From assembly GCF_000586475.1 (NCBI RefSeq), contig NZ_BAWJ01000002.1, forward strand, positions 62,001-126,000: a stretch of 64,000 bases of DNA. The letters are read 5' to 3'. Position numbers and translations under genes: made by a program. Below the pieces are notes generated by a model. The model saw only the letters and a list, made by a program, of their open reading frames with translations, did not search any database and was not told the DNA's origin. This DNA is from Psychrobacter sp. JCM 18903. Its GTDB lineage: Bacteria > Pseudomonadota > Gammaproteobacteria > Pseudomonadales > Moraxellaceae. Position 1 is the first letter of the stretch. Each line of letters opens with the position of its first letter. Positions 39,618-51,322 of this stretch are shown here, piece by piece.

Positions 39618-39908
39618 AAAAACCTCGATAGATGCAAATTGACAATATGTCAGTACGCCAGCCGTAAAATAACAAAACCGTCCCATACAAATCCGACGGT
39701 TGTAGGGTTTGTGCTATTGACTGAGTCAATCGTATATGATGGCGTTGAAATACTAGAAATGGCGGCAAGAGTTTAGCAATAATAAATGTGAATAGTATTA
39801 CAAATAAGAATTATTATCAATAATAAAGTGGAAAAACAGCACCACCAAGGATGCTGTTTTTAAAAGCTGAACGCTGACTATCAATGAAACATCAACTATA
39901 AATTTTGG

Positions 39909-41123
39909 TTATAACCATTTAAGCCTTTTAAAATTGTAATATAAATAGCCACATAATGATCCAATGATGAGCATGATGACAAAGTAGGAATATTGCCAAT
40001 GCAGCTCGGGCATGAAATCAAAGTTCATCCCATAGATACCTGCAATGGCCGTCGGTACAGCTAGAATACCTGCCCAAGCAGCAAGCTTACGAACCACCTC
40101 GTTCTGTCCCATATTAACCATGGCCATATAGGTATTCATGACCACACTCAGCATCTCATTTAGACCATTAATGGCGTCTAATGAGTGCAGCAAATGGTCA
40201 TTGACGTCGCGAAAGTAGGGCTTAGCGGCTTGAGAAAACCCAGAGACCATCTCGCTTTTTTTATGATTGATAAAAAAACTACAGATATCTTGTACTGGCA
40301 AAATAATCGCCCGCATGTGTACGAGTTGCGATTTGAGCTCATAAAGGTTTTTTAATGTACCTTTATCAAACTCATAGGTAAACACGTAACGTTCTTGCTC
40401 ACGCAAATAGCGACCTAAACGATCGGTAATCGGCATATAATTATCCACGATAAAATCGAGAATAGCATGCAGTACAAATATCGGCCCCATACGCAGCTTT
40501 TCAGGGCGACGATGACAATGCTCACGGACAGGTGCATAGGAGTTTGATGGACCATTACGGATGGTAATCAGGTAGTTTTTGCCCATAAATATCGCGGTGG
40601 TGCCATAGCGAATGACATTGTCCTCAAGCTTAGCGGTACGCAATACCACAAACACCATGTCATTGTCGTAGTTCTCGACTTTGGCACGCTGGTGATCGGC
40701 AAATGCATCCTCAATCGCCAACTCATGTAGTCCAAAGGCTTCTTTGACTTTGACCATGGTTTCTAGCTTGGATCATAGAGACCAAGCCAAATAAACTGAC
40801 CATTATTATTTAAGGCACGACTAACATCGTTTAGCGCCAATTTATCGAGATTTTCGCCCGTCTTACGTGAGTAAGCGTAGCAATTGACGACTTCATCGGC
40901 ACTGGAAGAGTCAATATCCTCATAGCGTTCAGAGTCAGGATCGTAGACCGTCATGGTCTCGATGGTGTCCTCAGTGGTGGTATCAGCATCGCCATAGATA
41001 TAGCTGTCGTCATTGTCTAGATAGAGATGTTCATCATTCATATCGGCGTAAATACGATTGATATTAGAGTCAGGTGCAATACGCGCGGTTTTTTTTGATT
41101 AACTGGTCGTTATTGTTTTCCAT
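39909..41123 (-). CDS. corA: CorA-family magnesium/divalent cation channel, frameshifted
   Basis: Pentameric Mg2+ (Co2+, Ni2+) channel. The C-terminal end has two membrane helices with the selectivity motif AGIYGMNFDFMPEL. The cytoplasmic domain has the usual LHELAIEDAF and helices. Two frame errors: one base missing at about 40764 joins WLGLYDPS to LETMVKVKEAFGLHE. At the 5' end, the run of eight Ts at 41089-41096 has one base too many. Correcting it extends the gene to the ATG at 41123, which follows AGGGAGG, and adds MENNNDQLIKK-TARIAPDSNINRIYAD. Joined length about 404 residues. Residues 30-75 are very acidic (DNDD, DADTTTEDTIE). A palindrome lies 60 bases upstream. Confidence 0.88.
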
Positions 41124-41181
41124 ACACCCTCCCTTTATAAAGTAAAAAACGTGTCACAATCAGAACTTATAATGATTGTTG

Positions 41182-41201
41182 TTAATAATGATCGTTATTA
41201 A
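41182..41201. promoter_or_regulatory. palindrome upstream of corA, Fur-box-like
   Basis: TTAATAATGA (41182-41191) against TCGTTATTAA (41192-41201), a 20-bp palindrome with one mismatched pair. It is about 60 bases upstream of the corrected corA start and overlaps the DUF2237 stop codon. The ATAATGAT-like sequence recalls Fur sites, but the match is partial. Confidence 0.35.
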
Positions 41202-41587
41202 AGGGCGTAACTTTTCAAAGTATCAATATCGACCAAGCTCAATAAGCTTTCGTGGCAAGCTTCTAGTTTGATTTGCGGGGCAATATCAAAGTCCAAAGCT
41301 TCAACCCAGCGTAACGCACAAATGCACCAATAGTCACCAGGCTTGAGGCCAGAAAATCCATACTCAGGTAGCGGCGTAATCAAATCATTGCCGCGACTGG
41401 CAGAAAAGTTCAAAAACTCGCTGGTCATCTTGGCGCATACAGTGTGTTGACCAACGTCATGGTTGCCAGTATGACAAAAGCCGTTGCGGTAATAACCGGT
41501 AATAGGGTCAAAGCAGCAGCTGGCAAGTGCCGTACCTAAGACATTGGCTTGATTGTTGGCAGGGTTTGGGTGGTAATCAGATGACAT
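41198..41587 (-). CDS. DUF2237 family protein
   Basis: A small cytoplasmic protein of 129 residues in a family of unknown function (DUF2237). The pattern is clear: NVLGTALASCCFDPITGYYRNGFCHTG, then DVGQHTVCAKMTSEFLNFSASRGNDL, then YGFSGLKPGDYWCICALRWVEAL, with several conserved Cys and His residues that could bind metal. The frame is open to 41695, but the ATG at 41585-41587 follows GGAAG and starts near the family N-terminus. It precedes corA on the same strand. Confidence 0.85.
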   Translation of the reverse strand: MSSDYHPNPANNQANVLGTALASCCFDPITGYYRNGFCHTGNHDVGQHTVCAKMTSEFLNFSASRGNDLITPLPEYGFSGLKPGDYWCICALRWVEALDFDIAPQIKLEACHESLLSLVDIDTLKSYAL

Positions 41588-42066
41588 AAGGCTTCCGAGA
41601 TAAAAATATGGCTTAGTGTACCATGAGTCGGTATCGAAGGCGTTGTTCTCACTTTGCTCATTATTTTCTTTGTGATATAAAATGATGGTAACCATTTTTG
41701 AGTCAACGATTACTTATGTAGTCTACAGATAACCTTCATAGATTAAGTGCTGATAAGACGTAATTAGATAGTAATTGTGGCTAATTGTCACTAGGCGAAC
41801 CTTGGCTGCTATGCTAAACTAAAGCATAAAGTGCCTTGATTATTTAACGCCGTTTATTAGCGCATAAAGATACTCGTCTTATCATTCTAAATTATACTTA
41901 TTACTCACCCTTTTGCGGCTACCTAGTTTGTTTATAAATAATTGGGTCAATGATGTTGCGCGTTAAAAATAAAAATGCATGGCGTCAATGCAATTGTAAA
42001 TATAACCTTTAAGTACCGCATCAGTACCGCGTTTTTGGTAAGCGATACGCCAAACAAGGATTTATT
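41588..42066. other. spacer between DUF2237 gene and hisZ
   Basis: Divergent promoter region of about 480 bases. The frame of the DUF2237 gene stays open to 41695, so a longer N-terminus is possible. Otherwise AT-rich, with no RNA gene or repeat that I can support. Confidence 0.4.
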
Positions 42067-43373
42067 GTGTCTGTCAGTTCTGATTCTGCAAAACTTGCCC
42101 AGTTAAATACGACTAATGAAGCGGCGGCTCAGCTGCTGAAAACACTGCTACCTCTACTAGCATGCCATATTTGAACAACCTTGCCAGCGACGTTGCCAAT
42201 AGCTGGTTGCTGCCTGATGGGGTGGTGGATGTGCTGTTCGAAGATGCGCGTAAGCAAGAAGTGCTTAGGTATCAGCTGACTCAACAACTTATTGCTCATG
42301 GTTATCAGTTGGTCAATCCACCAATGATTGAATTTACTGAGTCATTGTTGAGTGGTGCCTCAGAAGATTTAAAGCGTCAAACTTTCAAGATTATCGATCA
42401 GCTAACGGGTCGCTTGATGGGTCTGCGTGCGGATATTACCCCGCAGATTTTGCGTATTGATGCGCATTGGGGCGGTACAGGTATTGCACGTTATTGTTAT
42501 GCGGGCGATGTGATTCATACCTTGCCATCAGGGTTGTTTGGCTCACGTACGCCTTTGCAGCTCGGCGCTGAAATATTTGGCTGTGCATCACTTGCCGCAG
42601 ATATTGAGCTGATAGATGTGTTGTTTGGCATGATAAATAAGCTAAATATGAGTGCGACGCTGCATATAGACTTGGGTCACGTGGCGATATTTAAGCGTCT
42701 GGCAGAGTTGGCAGAGTTGTCTGATAATGACACTGAGCAACTCATGCATTTATATGCCAATAAAAATCTACCAGAGCTAAAGCGTGTCTGCCAGTTATTA
42801 TCAATGGGTGATGATTTTTATGCTTTGGCACGTTTTGGTCATGATATTACCAATCTATTGGCGAGATTGTCAGAGACTGCACAGAAGGACACGCAAGTCG
42901 CGACTGCTATCAATGAATTACAACGCTTAAAAACACATCTACAAGACCAGTGGCAATGCCCTGTGAGTATCGATGTGACGGAATTATCAGGCTATCATTA
43001 CCACACGGGTATTGTGTTCAACGGCTATATCAATAGTGAGACGCAACCTCTGGTACGTGGCGGTCGTTTCGATGGTATGCAAAGCGGCAACCAGTTAGCA
43101 ATCAATCAGCCACGTGAAGCCACGGGCTTTAGTATGGATGTCAGTCGTTTGCTTGCACACACGCAGCTTGAGACGCCAATCATCGTATTGGTCGACTATG
43201 AAGCATTGAGCAGTGCGAACCAAGAACAGAGACAGATACTGCTACAGCAGGTTGATAGTTTACGTGAACAAGGCTATCGCGTCACCATGCCATTGAATGC
43301 AGAAGATCGTCCCTCTGATATGACGCATCTTTTGAGCTTTAAAGATAATCATTGGCAGTTACAGAGTATTTAA
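42067..43373 (+). CDS. hisZ: ATP phosphoribosyltransferase regulatory subunit
   Basis: HisZ is a catalytically dead HisRS paralogue that forms the active ATP phosphoribosyltransferase with short-form HisG, starting histidine synthesis. Seen: LLPDGVVDVLFEDARKQEVLR, LRADITPQILRIDAH (motif 2-like), FGSRTPLQLGAEIFG and YHTGIVFNGYI...RGGRFDGM. The clear frame starts at an ATG at 42162 (403 residues). Upstream, a GTG at 42067 after AAGGA opens a frame reading VSVSSDSAKLAQLNTTNEAAA. One missing base near 42125 would join it to SAAENTATSTS before the ATG, so the true start may be 42067 (about 435 residues). Upstream of purA, as in relatives. Confidence 0.88.
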
Positions 43374-43489
43374 GCATTAATTTTTAATATTAATAGTATT
43401 ACCATTTTTTAACGTCTTTAAAATCAAGATAACGAAAGTTATCACAGGTTTTAAAACGTTATTGCAAACACCTCAATACATAAAGGTAA

Positions 43490-44787
<1,298 letters not shown>

Positions 44788-44825
44788 TTTCTTATCATAA
44801 AACTTAATTAGTTTAAGCGTTCATA

Positions 44826-44857
44826 AAAATCCCAGTGCTGAGCATTGGGATTTTTTT
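44826..44857 (+). terminator. terminator after purA
   Basis: AATCCCAGTGC pairs with GCATTGGGATT (one wobble) around a TGA loop, followed by a run of seven Ts. The rest of the spacer to 45104 is AT-rich, without other visible features. Confidence 0.9.
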
Positions 44858-45104
44858 ATGAGTATTACCTTGTGAGTAATGTCTTATCATTTTTTATTAT
44901 GCTAACTATTATTAATGCCAAATGATAAAAAGTGTTAATCACTATTAATTTCTAACGATAAAAAATCAAGCTATCTGGTAATTGTATAAATTGAGATAAG
45001 AAAAAATAGTATAAAAGAGAGAATTGCTAACATTATTCTGGTTTAATTGGTATATTATGTCATAAATGAATGTAACTTTATCAATATATAAAAAGGAAAA
45101 CGTG

Positions 45105-45521
45105 ATGAAAGCGACTATTATCAAGCACTCTATAGGCAAAACAGCTTTAGCGCTGCTAACGTCTGCGGCTTTTATGTTTCCTATGCTGTCATGGGGCGCG
45201 CAAAACTGTGATAAACCCAACAATGATTTTGATGGTTTATATTGCTTAACGAAAGTATATCTAGAAGCGGATAAAGAGCTGAATAATTCTTATGCAAAAT
45301 TGGCTAAGCAGTTAAATAGCCAGCAAAAATCCAAATTAAAGCGCGGACAACTAGCGTGGATACGCGAGCGTAATGACCAATGTAGTTACAATAATGATGA
45401 AGGGTTTTTTGTCAATATGGGCTGTGCGACTCGGGTGACAACTGAGCGAGTGAACTTCTTAAATGATCGTGTGCGTGAATGTAGCGCTGGCAGTTGCCGA
45501 GACAGCCGCTTAAGCGAGTAG
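45105..45521 (+). CDS. secreted LprI-like (DUF1311) protein
   Basis: A 138-residue protein with a signal peptide (MKATIIKHSIGKTALALLTSAAFMFPMLSWGA). The mature part has six Cys and the pattern YCLTKVYLEADKELNNSYAKL...LKRGQLAWIRERNDQC, which is the DUF1311/LprI N-terminal type (PF07007). Some members inhibit lysozyme. The frame is open to 45066, but the ATG at 45105 follows AAGGAAA and begins the signal sequence. Single gene between two terminators. Periplasmic or outer-membrane location is expected; exact role is unknown. Confidence 0.75.
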   Translation: MKATIIKHSIGKTALALLTSAAFMFPMLSWGAQNCDKPNNDFDGLYCLTKVYLEADKELNNSYAKLAKQLNSQQKSKLKRGQLAWIRERNDQCSYNNDEGFFVNMGCATRVTTERVNFLNDRVRECSAGSCRDSRLSE

Positions 45522-45572
45522 TTGTTTTTTAGTATTGCTTGAAAGCAGTGACCTTCATACCTTCGTATTAAT

Positions 45573-45606
45573 AAAATCCCTTAGCATTATATGCTGAGGG
45601 ATTTTT
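45573..45606. terminator. terminator after the LprI-like gene
   Basis: AAATCCCTTAGCAT pairs with ATGCTGAGGGATTT (one wobble) around a short loop, followed by Ts. Confidence 0.88.
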
Positions 45607-45959
45607 GTTGGTAACACTTACATAGAATTTTCGCCAAGTTGGTTTTATGCCCATCAATGACAAAGATAGTTAGCGATGAGATACATAGGGCAAGAATCTG
45701 CTATTGATGAATGCTCACTTTGTCTTAAGATAAGCTATGGTAATAAATTTACTTTTATGCAAGGTGCGGTCATAAATTAACCCTATCATTTATAGCGCTA
45801 ATCATTATAATAGGCAGCAATCCTGTGTTGGCGCTCATATTATCGCATTGATAGACCATGAGTTATTTAAATATGCCTAAGTCAACATTGCGGCCAAAGA
45901 TAAAACAAAGTATTTACCATCTCATTTTTATCGAATTCATTATTTATTAGGAGCTTTTC
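45607..45959. other. spacer upstream of ndk
   Basis: About 350 bases with no supported gene or RNA. It must contain the ndk promoter; AGGAG lies just before the ndk ATG. Confidence 0.4.
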
Positions 45960-46391
45960 ATGGCTAACGAACGTACTTTATCTATCATCAAACCTGACGC
46001 AGTCGCTGGCAACAACATCGGCGCTATCTACGATCGTTTTGAAAAATCAGGTCTAAAAATTGTTGCCGCTAAAATGATGCAGCTTGATGATAAAAAAGCA
46101 GGCGGTTTTTACGCTGAGCACGCTGAGCGTCCATTCTACAACGATCTAGTATCATTTATGACGTCAGGTCCAGTATTGGTATCTGTATTAGAAGGCGAAA
46201 ATGCGATCGCTAAGCATCGCGACATCATGGGCGCTACTAACCCAAAAGACGCCGCAGAAGGCACTATCCGTGCTGACTTCGCTAACAGTATCGACGAAAA
46301 CGCGGTTCATGGTTCAGATTCAGCTGAATCAGCAGCACGTGAAATCAGCTATTTCTTCAATGAAGAAGAAGTTTGTGCACGTACGCGTTAA
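45960..46391 (+). CDS. ndk: nucleoside diphosphate kinase
   Basis: Transfers the gamma-phosphate of ATP to nucleoside diphosphates through a phosphohistidine. The 143-residue protein has [41 protein letters not shown], a nucleotide-binding [19 protein letters not shown] and the active-site [16 protein letters not shown] with the catalytic His. Intact, with AGGAG before the ATG. It begins the conserved run with rlmN, pilF and rodZ. A short inverted-repeat element starts 2 bases after its stop. Confidence 0.97.
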   Translation: MANERTLSIIKPDAVAGNNIGAIYDRFEKSGLKIVAAKMMQLDDKKAGGFYAEHAERPFYNDLVSFMTSGPVLVSVLEGENAIAKHRDIMGATNPKDAAEGTIRADFANSIDENAVHGSDSAESAAREISYFFNEEEVCARTR

Positions 46392-46392
46392 T

Positions 46393-46497
46393 ATAGTAAA
46401 CCAAATATAGTCTGTTACGGTGTCAGACTCGATTAATGTACTCAATGTACAATTGGCGCTTGTCTTCCTTGTACCAGCTCTATATTTGATTCACTAT
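46393..46497. repeat. 105-bp inverted-repeat (MITE-like) element
   Basis: Terminal inverted repeats ATAGTAAACCAAATATAG (46393-46410) and the complement of CTATATTTGATTCACTAT (46480-46497) match at 16 of 18 positions. The interior has a smaller dyad TGTAC/GTACA. It starts right behind the ndk stop and has no coding potential. It looks like a non-autonomous mobile element. I have an impression of similar sequences in Psychrobacter genomes but cannot check it. The following spacer to 46796 is otherwise empty. Confidence 0.6.
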
Positions 46498-46796
46498 GCA
46501 CTAATAGCTTATAAAATTGACTATAAATTATTAGTGTGGCAAGACGCTTATATCTTTTGGTATAAGCCGTTTTAGCTATTATAATAGTCTGACTATGCAT
46601 TGAAATTTTAACTTTTCTCCCTCATTATTGGTTTTATATAGCGTTATCAATCCTTTATCAGCATATTACTTTCAGTTTTTGGTAAAAAAATGCGCTCATA
46701 AAGGATTGCTCATGCACTCATATATTGAGTACGTCTGCAACACCCATCTCAACAATTGCATCGCTTATACCAGTAGATGCAAAAAGGTTATTTATT

Positions 46797-48038
46797 ATGT
46801 CAACTGCTCAAACTCCTATTCAAACTGACGTCCAACACGTACCTGCTAAGACTACTAAGAGTATAAAATTAGTAGACGAGGCGCAGGCGAAAACCAATCT
46901 ACTAGGTATGACCCAAGCGCAGCTGGCGGAATACTTTAAGAGTATTGGTGAAAAGCCGTTTCGCTCGACGCAAGTCATCAAGTGGATATATCAGCAGGGT
47001 GTCACTGATTTTGAGCAAATGACCAATCTGAGTAAATCTTTGCGTGATAAATTATCAGCCAATGCCTGCGTCATTCCGCCAAAAGTGATTCATCGTCAAT
47101 ATAGTGATGATGGCACGCGTAAATGGGTATTTGAAGTCACGGGTGGCTCGTTGGTCGAGACCGTACTGATTCCCGCAGATGACAGCAAATTAAACGGTCG
47201 TAAAACCTTGTGTATTTCTTCGCAAGTGGGCTGTGCGCTCGACTGTAGCTTTTGTAGTACGGGTAAGCAGGGCTTTGAGCGCGATTTGACGGCGGCTGAG
47301 ATTCTTGGACAATTATGGGTGGCAAATGCCTCTTATATGACCGATGAAAATGATAGTTTAGAAAAAGTTGACCATAGTTTATGGGAAAACAACGTCACCA
47401 ACGTCGTCATGATGGGTATGGGCGAGCCGTTATTAAACTATCGTCCTGTTGTCAGCTCAATGGAATTGATGCTCAGTGACCATGCTTATGGTTTATCAAA
47501 ACGCCGCGTTACTTTGTCGACTTCAGGTGTGGTGCCAAAAATGTACGAGTTGGCACAGGAGCTTGACGTGGCTTTAGCGATTTCATTGCACGCACCAAAC
47601 GACGAGCTGCGTAATGAGCTAGTCCCAATTAATAAAAAATATCCGCTAGAGCAGTTGATGGCAGCTGCAAGAAATTACGTTTTTGAAGTAAATCCGCGCC
47701 ACAAAAAACACGTGACTATTGAATATGTGATGCTAGATGGTGTCAATGATAGTAATGAGCATGCTGAGCAATTGGTCGCATTATTGGGCGATTTACCAAG
47801 TAAGATTAACCTGATACCATTTAACCCGTTCCCTCATGCAAATTATGATAAGTCGAGTAATAATCGTATTCATGCCTTCAGCAACATATTAAGTGAAGCA
47901 GGTTTTGTTTGTACCATACGTCAAACACGCGGTGATGATATTGATGCGGCATGTGGTCAATTGGTTGGGCAAGTGGCTGACAGAACGCGTCGTTCAGCCG
48001 CGTGGCAGCAAAGCATCAAGGATCGTGAAAGTGTTTAG
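46797..48038 (+). CDS. rlmN: dual-specificity 23S rRNA/tRNA methyltransferase
   Basis: Radical SAM enzyme that methylates C2 of A2503 in 23S rRNA and A37 in some tRNAs. The 413-residue protein has [28 protein letters not shown], the cluster motif [11 protein letters not shown] (CxxxCxxC), [46 protein letters not shown] and a C-terminal [17 protein letters not shown] with the conserved Cys. The frame is open from a TTG at 46725, but the ATG at 46797, with AAAAGG upstream, is more likely. Normal family length is about 380-410. Confidence 0.95.
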   Translation: MSTAQTPIQTDVQHVPAKTTKSIKLVDEAQAKTNLLGMTQAQLAEYFKSIGEKPFRSTQVIKWIYQQGVTDFEQMTNLSKSLRDKLSANACVIPPKVIHRQYSDDGTRKWVFEVTGGSLVETVLIPADDSKLNGRKTLCISSQVGCALDCSFCSTGKQGFERDLTAAEILGQLWVANASYMTDENDSLEKVDHSLWENNVTNVVMMGMGEPLLNYRPVVSSMELMLSDHAYGLSKRRVTLSTSGVVPKMYELAQELDVALAISLHAPNDELRNELVPINKKYPLEQLMAAARNYVFEVNPRHKKHVTIEYVMLDGVNDSNEHAEQLVALLGDLPSKINLIPFNPFPHANYDKSSNNRIHAFSNILSEAGFVCTIRQTRGDDIDAACGQLVGQVADRTRRSAAWQQSIKDRESV

Positions 48039-48359
48039 TATGATGGTCATATAAATGGTGAATAGACATTTTCGATGTAGCATCGTATTTGTCTTTTATC
48101 TGTCGCAATGGTAATAAAAATGTATCAATAACGATTAGTTTGGATGTGCACAGCAATTAATGACAACTAAATTGTACTTATGCGGGCTAAATCTATTAAA
48201 CTGATGCCTCGAGGATCGAACGCATTGAATCACAGTTTTATGATGGCGGCTATGATGACTTCTAGAAATTCTTGTCAGTTCAATTATCAAAAAATATTTT
48301 CTCAGACTTATAAGCGATTGAGTACAGCGAATGGACAAGTGGCTATTGACCCAATAGCG
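48039..48359. other. spacer between rlmN and pilF
   Basis: The pilF frame is open from an ATG at 48180, but its product before residue 61 has no signal-like character, so I count the stretch as non-coding or leader. Nothing else is seen. Confidence 0.4.
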
Positions 48360-49201
48360 ATGTCGAAGCGTACGGTATTAGTGACGGCATTGGTAGGGCT
48401 GCTGCTCACTGGTTGTCAAAGCACGCCGACCAATGATTTGACAAATATCGCGGCTTATCAAACGTCTACGCGACCCAATGACAATCGTAACTTAGATCAA
48501 CAAGAAATTGCTCGCGTGCGCACTTCACTTGCCGCGCAATATATCCGCAAAAATGAGCTTGATACTGCTCAACGCCAACTTGAAAAAGCCTTTGCTGCCG
48601 ATAGCCGTTACGCGCCAGCCTATGATATGATGGGCGTTTTGCTGCAGCAAGAGGCAGTCGACTCAATCTCGAAAAAGCCGATCAATATTTTAAAAAAGCG
48701 ATCACGCTTGATAAAGATTTTGAGCAAGCCCACAATAACTATGGCGTTTATTTGTCACAAATGAAGCGCTATCGTGAGGCGGCAGAGCAGTTTGAGATTG
48801 CGGGTTCAGCATTAGGTTACGAAGGTCGTATTGGTGCGCTAGAGAATCTAGGACGCACTTACTTACAGCTAGGGGATCGCAGTGCGGCTGCTAAAGCATT
48901 TTTACGGGCACTTGATGGCAATCGTAATAGTATTATTGCCCATATCGAGTTGGTCGACTTATTGCTTGAGCAGCAACGTGTTCCACAGGCTCAAAGGCTT
49001 TATGATGAAACCTTGGTACTGGTACAAGGGCAGGGCATTAGCCCGCGCTTGCTATTACAAGGTATCAAATTGGCCGCTGCACAAAATAACATAACGACGC
49101 GCCAGCAATTGGCACAGCAGCTTTTATCTGCTTATCCTTTAAGTGATGAAGCAAAACAACTTAAGACTTGGCTTAACAATCCAGAGGCACCATGGAAATG
49201 A
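48360..49201 (+). CDS. pilF: type IV pilus biogenesis lipoprotein PilF, frameshifted
   Basis: An outer-membrane pilotin needed for PilQ secretin assembly. Signal MSKRTVLVTALVGLLLTGCQ carries a lipobox ending at residue 20, followed by TPR repeats: AAQYIRKNELDTAQRQLEKAFAADSRYAPAYDMMG, then AITLDKDFEQAHNNYGVYL and ALENLGRTYLQLGDRSAA. The frame breaks at about 48655 (one G missing in GAGG); restoring it reads LLQQEGSRLNLEKADQYFKK. Joined length about 280 residues. An ATG at 48180 would add 60 residues before the signal and is unlikely. Its stop overlaps the rodZ start by 10 bases. Confidence 0.88.
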
Positions 49202-50010
49202 CCACCCCATCATTAAACACTCAATCTAACGCTCAGGGATCATTTGGTGCCGTGTTGCAGCAAGCCCGTAAAAATAAGCAAATCAGCTTAGACGAGGTAG
49301 CTGCCGAGTTATTTATTTTAAAGCGTCATTTGCAAGCGCTTGAAAATGAAAATTTTTCGGAGATGCCGCAAGCTGCTTTTGCGCGTGGGTTTGCCATCAA
49401 TTATGCTAAGTTTTTGGGTTTAGATCCTGTAAAAATAGCGACCAGCTTTGATGCCGCTTATCCTACGGAGCTGAAAGCCAAGTCAGTGAATAACACGGAT
49501 ACGCCACTGCGTCCAATGGGCACGTTGCAACGTGATACGCACAATCGAATTCGTTTTAACCCACTACTGATCATCGCCGTTATTGGTGTCATTATTTTAG
49601 CGATTTTCTTATTTCGCATGGTGAGTAATGCCAGTAAAGAGAATGCCGAGCAGCCAGTATCGACGGTCGAAGACGTCTCAGCGATAGAGCAAGCGCAAGG
49701 GGCGGCAATCAATACTGATGAGATGGGCGTTGGTGCCTCTGGCTCTGCTCTAAACTTGGGCGGCGATGCAAGTCCAGCGTCTTTAGATGTCAAACTGACG
49801 GATACCGCCGTCGTGAGTATTACTGATGCCTCTGGTAGTAGTTTAATGAGTGGCTCGCAGACATCTGGGGATTATAAACTGTCAGGTACGCCGCCGTTTA
49901 ATGTACAAATTGATAATGTTGATAATGTCAGCATAATGCTTAACCAAGAAGCGGTTGCGCTAAATACTTATGCAACGGATAAGCAAGCCAATTTTGAGTT
50001 AGCGCCTTAA
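49192..50010 (+). CDS. rodZ: cytoskeletal protein RodZ
   Basis: A bitopic membrane protein that links MreB to the cell-wall machinery. The 272-residue product has an N-terminal helix-turn-helix (FGAVLQQARKNKQISLDEVAAELFILKRHLQALEN), AARGF-like FARGFAINYAKFLG, a single membrane helix LLIIAVIGVIILAIFLFRMV (about residues 122-142) and a periplasmic C-terminal domain (DUF4115: SLDVKLTDTAVVSITDASG). Normal length and organisation. It overlaps pilF and precedes ispG, as in other gammaproteobacteria. Confidence 0.92.
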   Translation: MEMTTPSLNTQSNAQGSFGAVLQQARKNKQISLDEVAAELFILKRHLQALENENFSEMPQAAFARGFAINYAKFLGLDPVKIATSFDAAYPTELKAKSVNNTDTPLRPMGTLQRDTHNRIRFNPLLIIAVIGVIILAIFLFRMVSNASKENAEQPVSTVEDVSAIEQAQGAAINTDEMGVGASGSALNLGGDASPASLDVKLTDTAVVSITDASGSSLMSGSQTSGDYKLSGTPPFNVQIDNVDNVSIMLNQEAVALNTYATDKQANFELAP

Positions 50011-50143
50011 CTTTTTAAGCGGCTAATTTTGAATGCTAGTCTTATCGACTGCTGTACAAGATTTATTTTTAAAAGTTGCTATCTGCAAGCTATTATAAGT
50101 GTGTTTTTTCTGCGTTTTTTCGCTCTAACTGAAGGGTTTGTCT

Positions 50144-51253
50144 ATGTCAACGTCAGCGCCTATTAACCGTCGCCTTACCAAAAAAATATATGTCGGTGAT
50201 GTCGCGATTGGTGGTGATGCGCCGATTAGTGTGCAGAGTATGACCAATACAGATACTTGCGATGTGGCAGCAACTGTCGCTCAAATCGAACGCTGCGTTG
50301 AAGCTGGTGCGGATTTGATGCGGGTGTCGACGCCAACGATGGATACTGTCAAAGCTTTTGGCGAAATTCGTAAGCTGGTCAGCGTGCCTTTGATTGCAGA
50401 TGTGCATTTCGACCACAAGATTGCGTTAGCAGTTGCCGAAGCAGGGGCTGACTGTCTGCGTATTAATCCAGGTAACATCGGTAGCGACGCCAAAGTACGT
50501 GAAGTGGTCGCCTGTGCCAAACATTACAACATCCCTATTCGTATCGGTGTCAATGCAGGCTCGCTCGAAAAAGACATTCAGCGCAAATATACCGAGCCAA
50601 CTGGCGAGGCGATGCTTGAATCAGCCATGCGCCATATCGATATATTAGAGCGTCTAAATTTTGATCAATATAAAGTATCAGTTAAAGCCAGCAATGTGTT
50701 TTTGACCTTGGATGCGTATCGCCTGATTTCTGCACAGATTGATAACCCGCTGCATTTGGGCGTTACCGAGGCGGGCGTTTATCGTACGGGCGCGGTTAAA
50801 TCCGCGATTGCACTTGGCGGTTTATTGTTAGATGGCATCGGTGATACCATTCGTATCTCACTGGCGGCAGAGCCTGAAGAAGAAATTAAAATCGGCTTTG
50901 ATATTTTAAAATCGCTCAATATACGTTCTAATGGTGTCAACTTTATTGCGTGCCCAAGCTGCTCGCGCCAAGAGTTTGATGTGATTCGAGTTATGACGGC
51001 TTTAGAGTCGCGCTTAGAAGACATTCGTGAACCAATGAACCTGTCTGTGATCGGCTGTAAAGTAAATGGTCCTGGTGAAGCGAAAGAGGCCGATATTGGC
51101 ATTGTTGGTGCCGCACCAAGATCCTTGGTATATCGTATGGGTGAAAAAAGCCATCTTATCGATACCGACAATTTGGTCGATGAAATAGAAGCATGGTACG
51201 CGCACATGCCGAAGATTTGGCTAAAAAACGCGAGAATGAGATTATCCGCGTAA
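50144..51253 (+). CDS. ispG: 4-hydroxy-3-methylbut-2-enyl diphosphate synthase
   Basis: Iron-sulfur enzyme of the MEP isoprenoid pathway, converting MEcPP to HMBPP. The 369-residue product has [69 protein letters not shown] and the C-terminal cluster motif [14 protein letters not shown]...[17 protein letters not shown] with three Cys ligands. The ATG at 50144 follows GAAGGG seven bases upstream; a TTG two codons earlier is less likely. Essential in such bacteria. Followed by hisS. Confidence 0.97.
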   Translation: MSTSAPINRRLTKKIYVGDVAIGGDAPISVQSMTNTDTCDVAATVAQIERCVEAGADLMRVSTPTMDTVKAFGEIRKLVSVPLIADVHFDHKIALAVAEAGADCLRINPGNIGSDAKVREVVACAKHYNIPIRIGVNAGSLEKDIQRKYTEPTGEAMLESAMRHIDILERLNFDQYKVSVKASNVFLTLDAYRLISAQIDNPLHLGVTEAGVYRTGAVKSAIALGGLLLDGIGDTIRISLAAEPEEEIKIGFDILKSLNIRSNGVNFIACPSCSRQEFDVIRVMTALESRLEDIREPMNLSVIGCKVNGPGEAKEADIGIVGAAPRSLVYRMGEKSHLIDTDNLVDEIEAWYAHMPKIWLKNARMRLSA

Positions 51254-51322
51254 AATAAAACACTATTATGAGCAAAAAATAAAAGAGACACTTGTTAAAA
51301 TTTTTAAGGATACGACCGTACC

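Noticed and set aside
39779-39830. Fur-box-like AT-rich sequence upstream of the RCC1 lipoprotein
   Set aside because: Only about half the positions fit the 19-bp consensus, and the region is AT-rich, so chance is likely.
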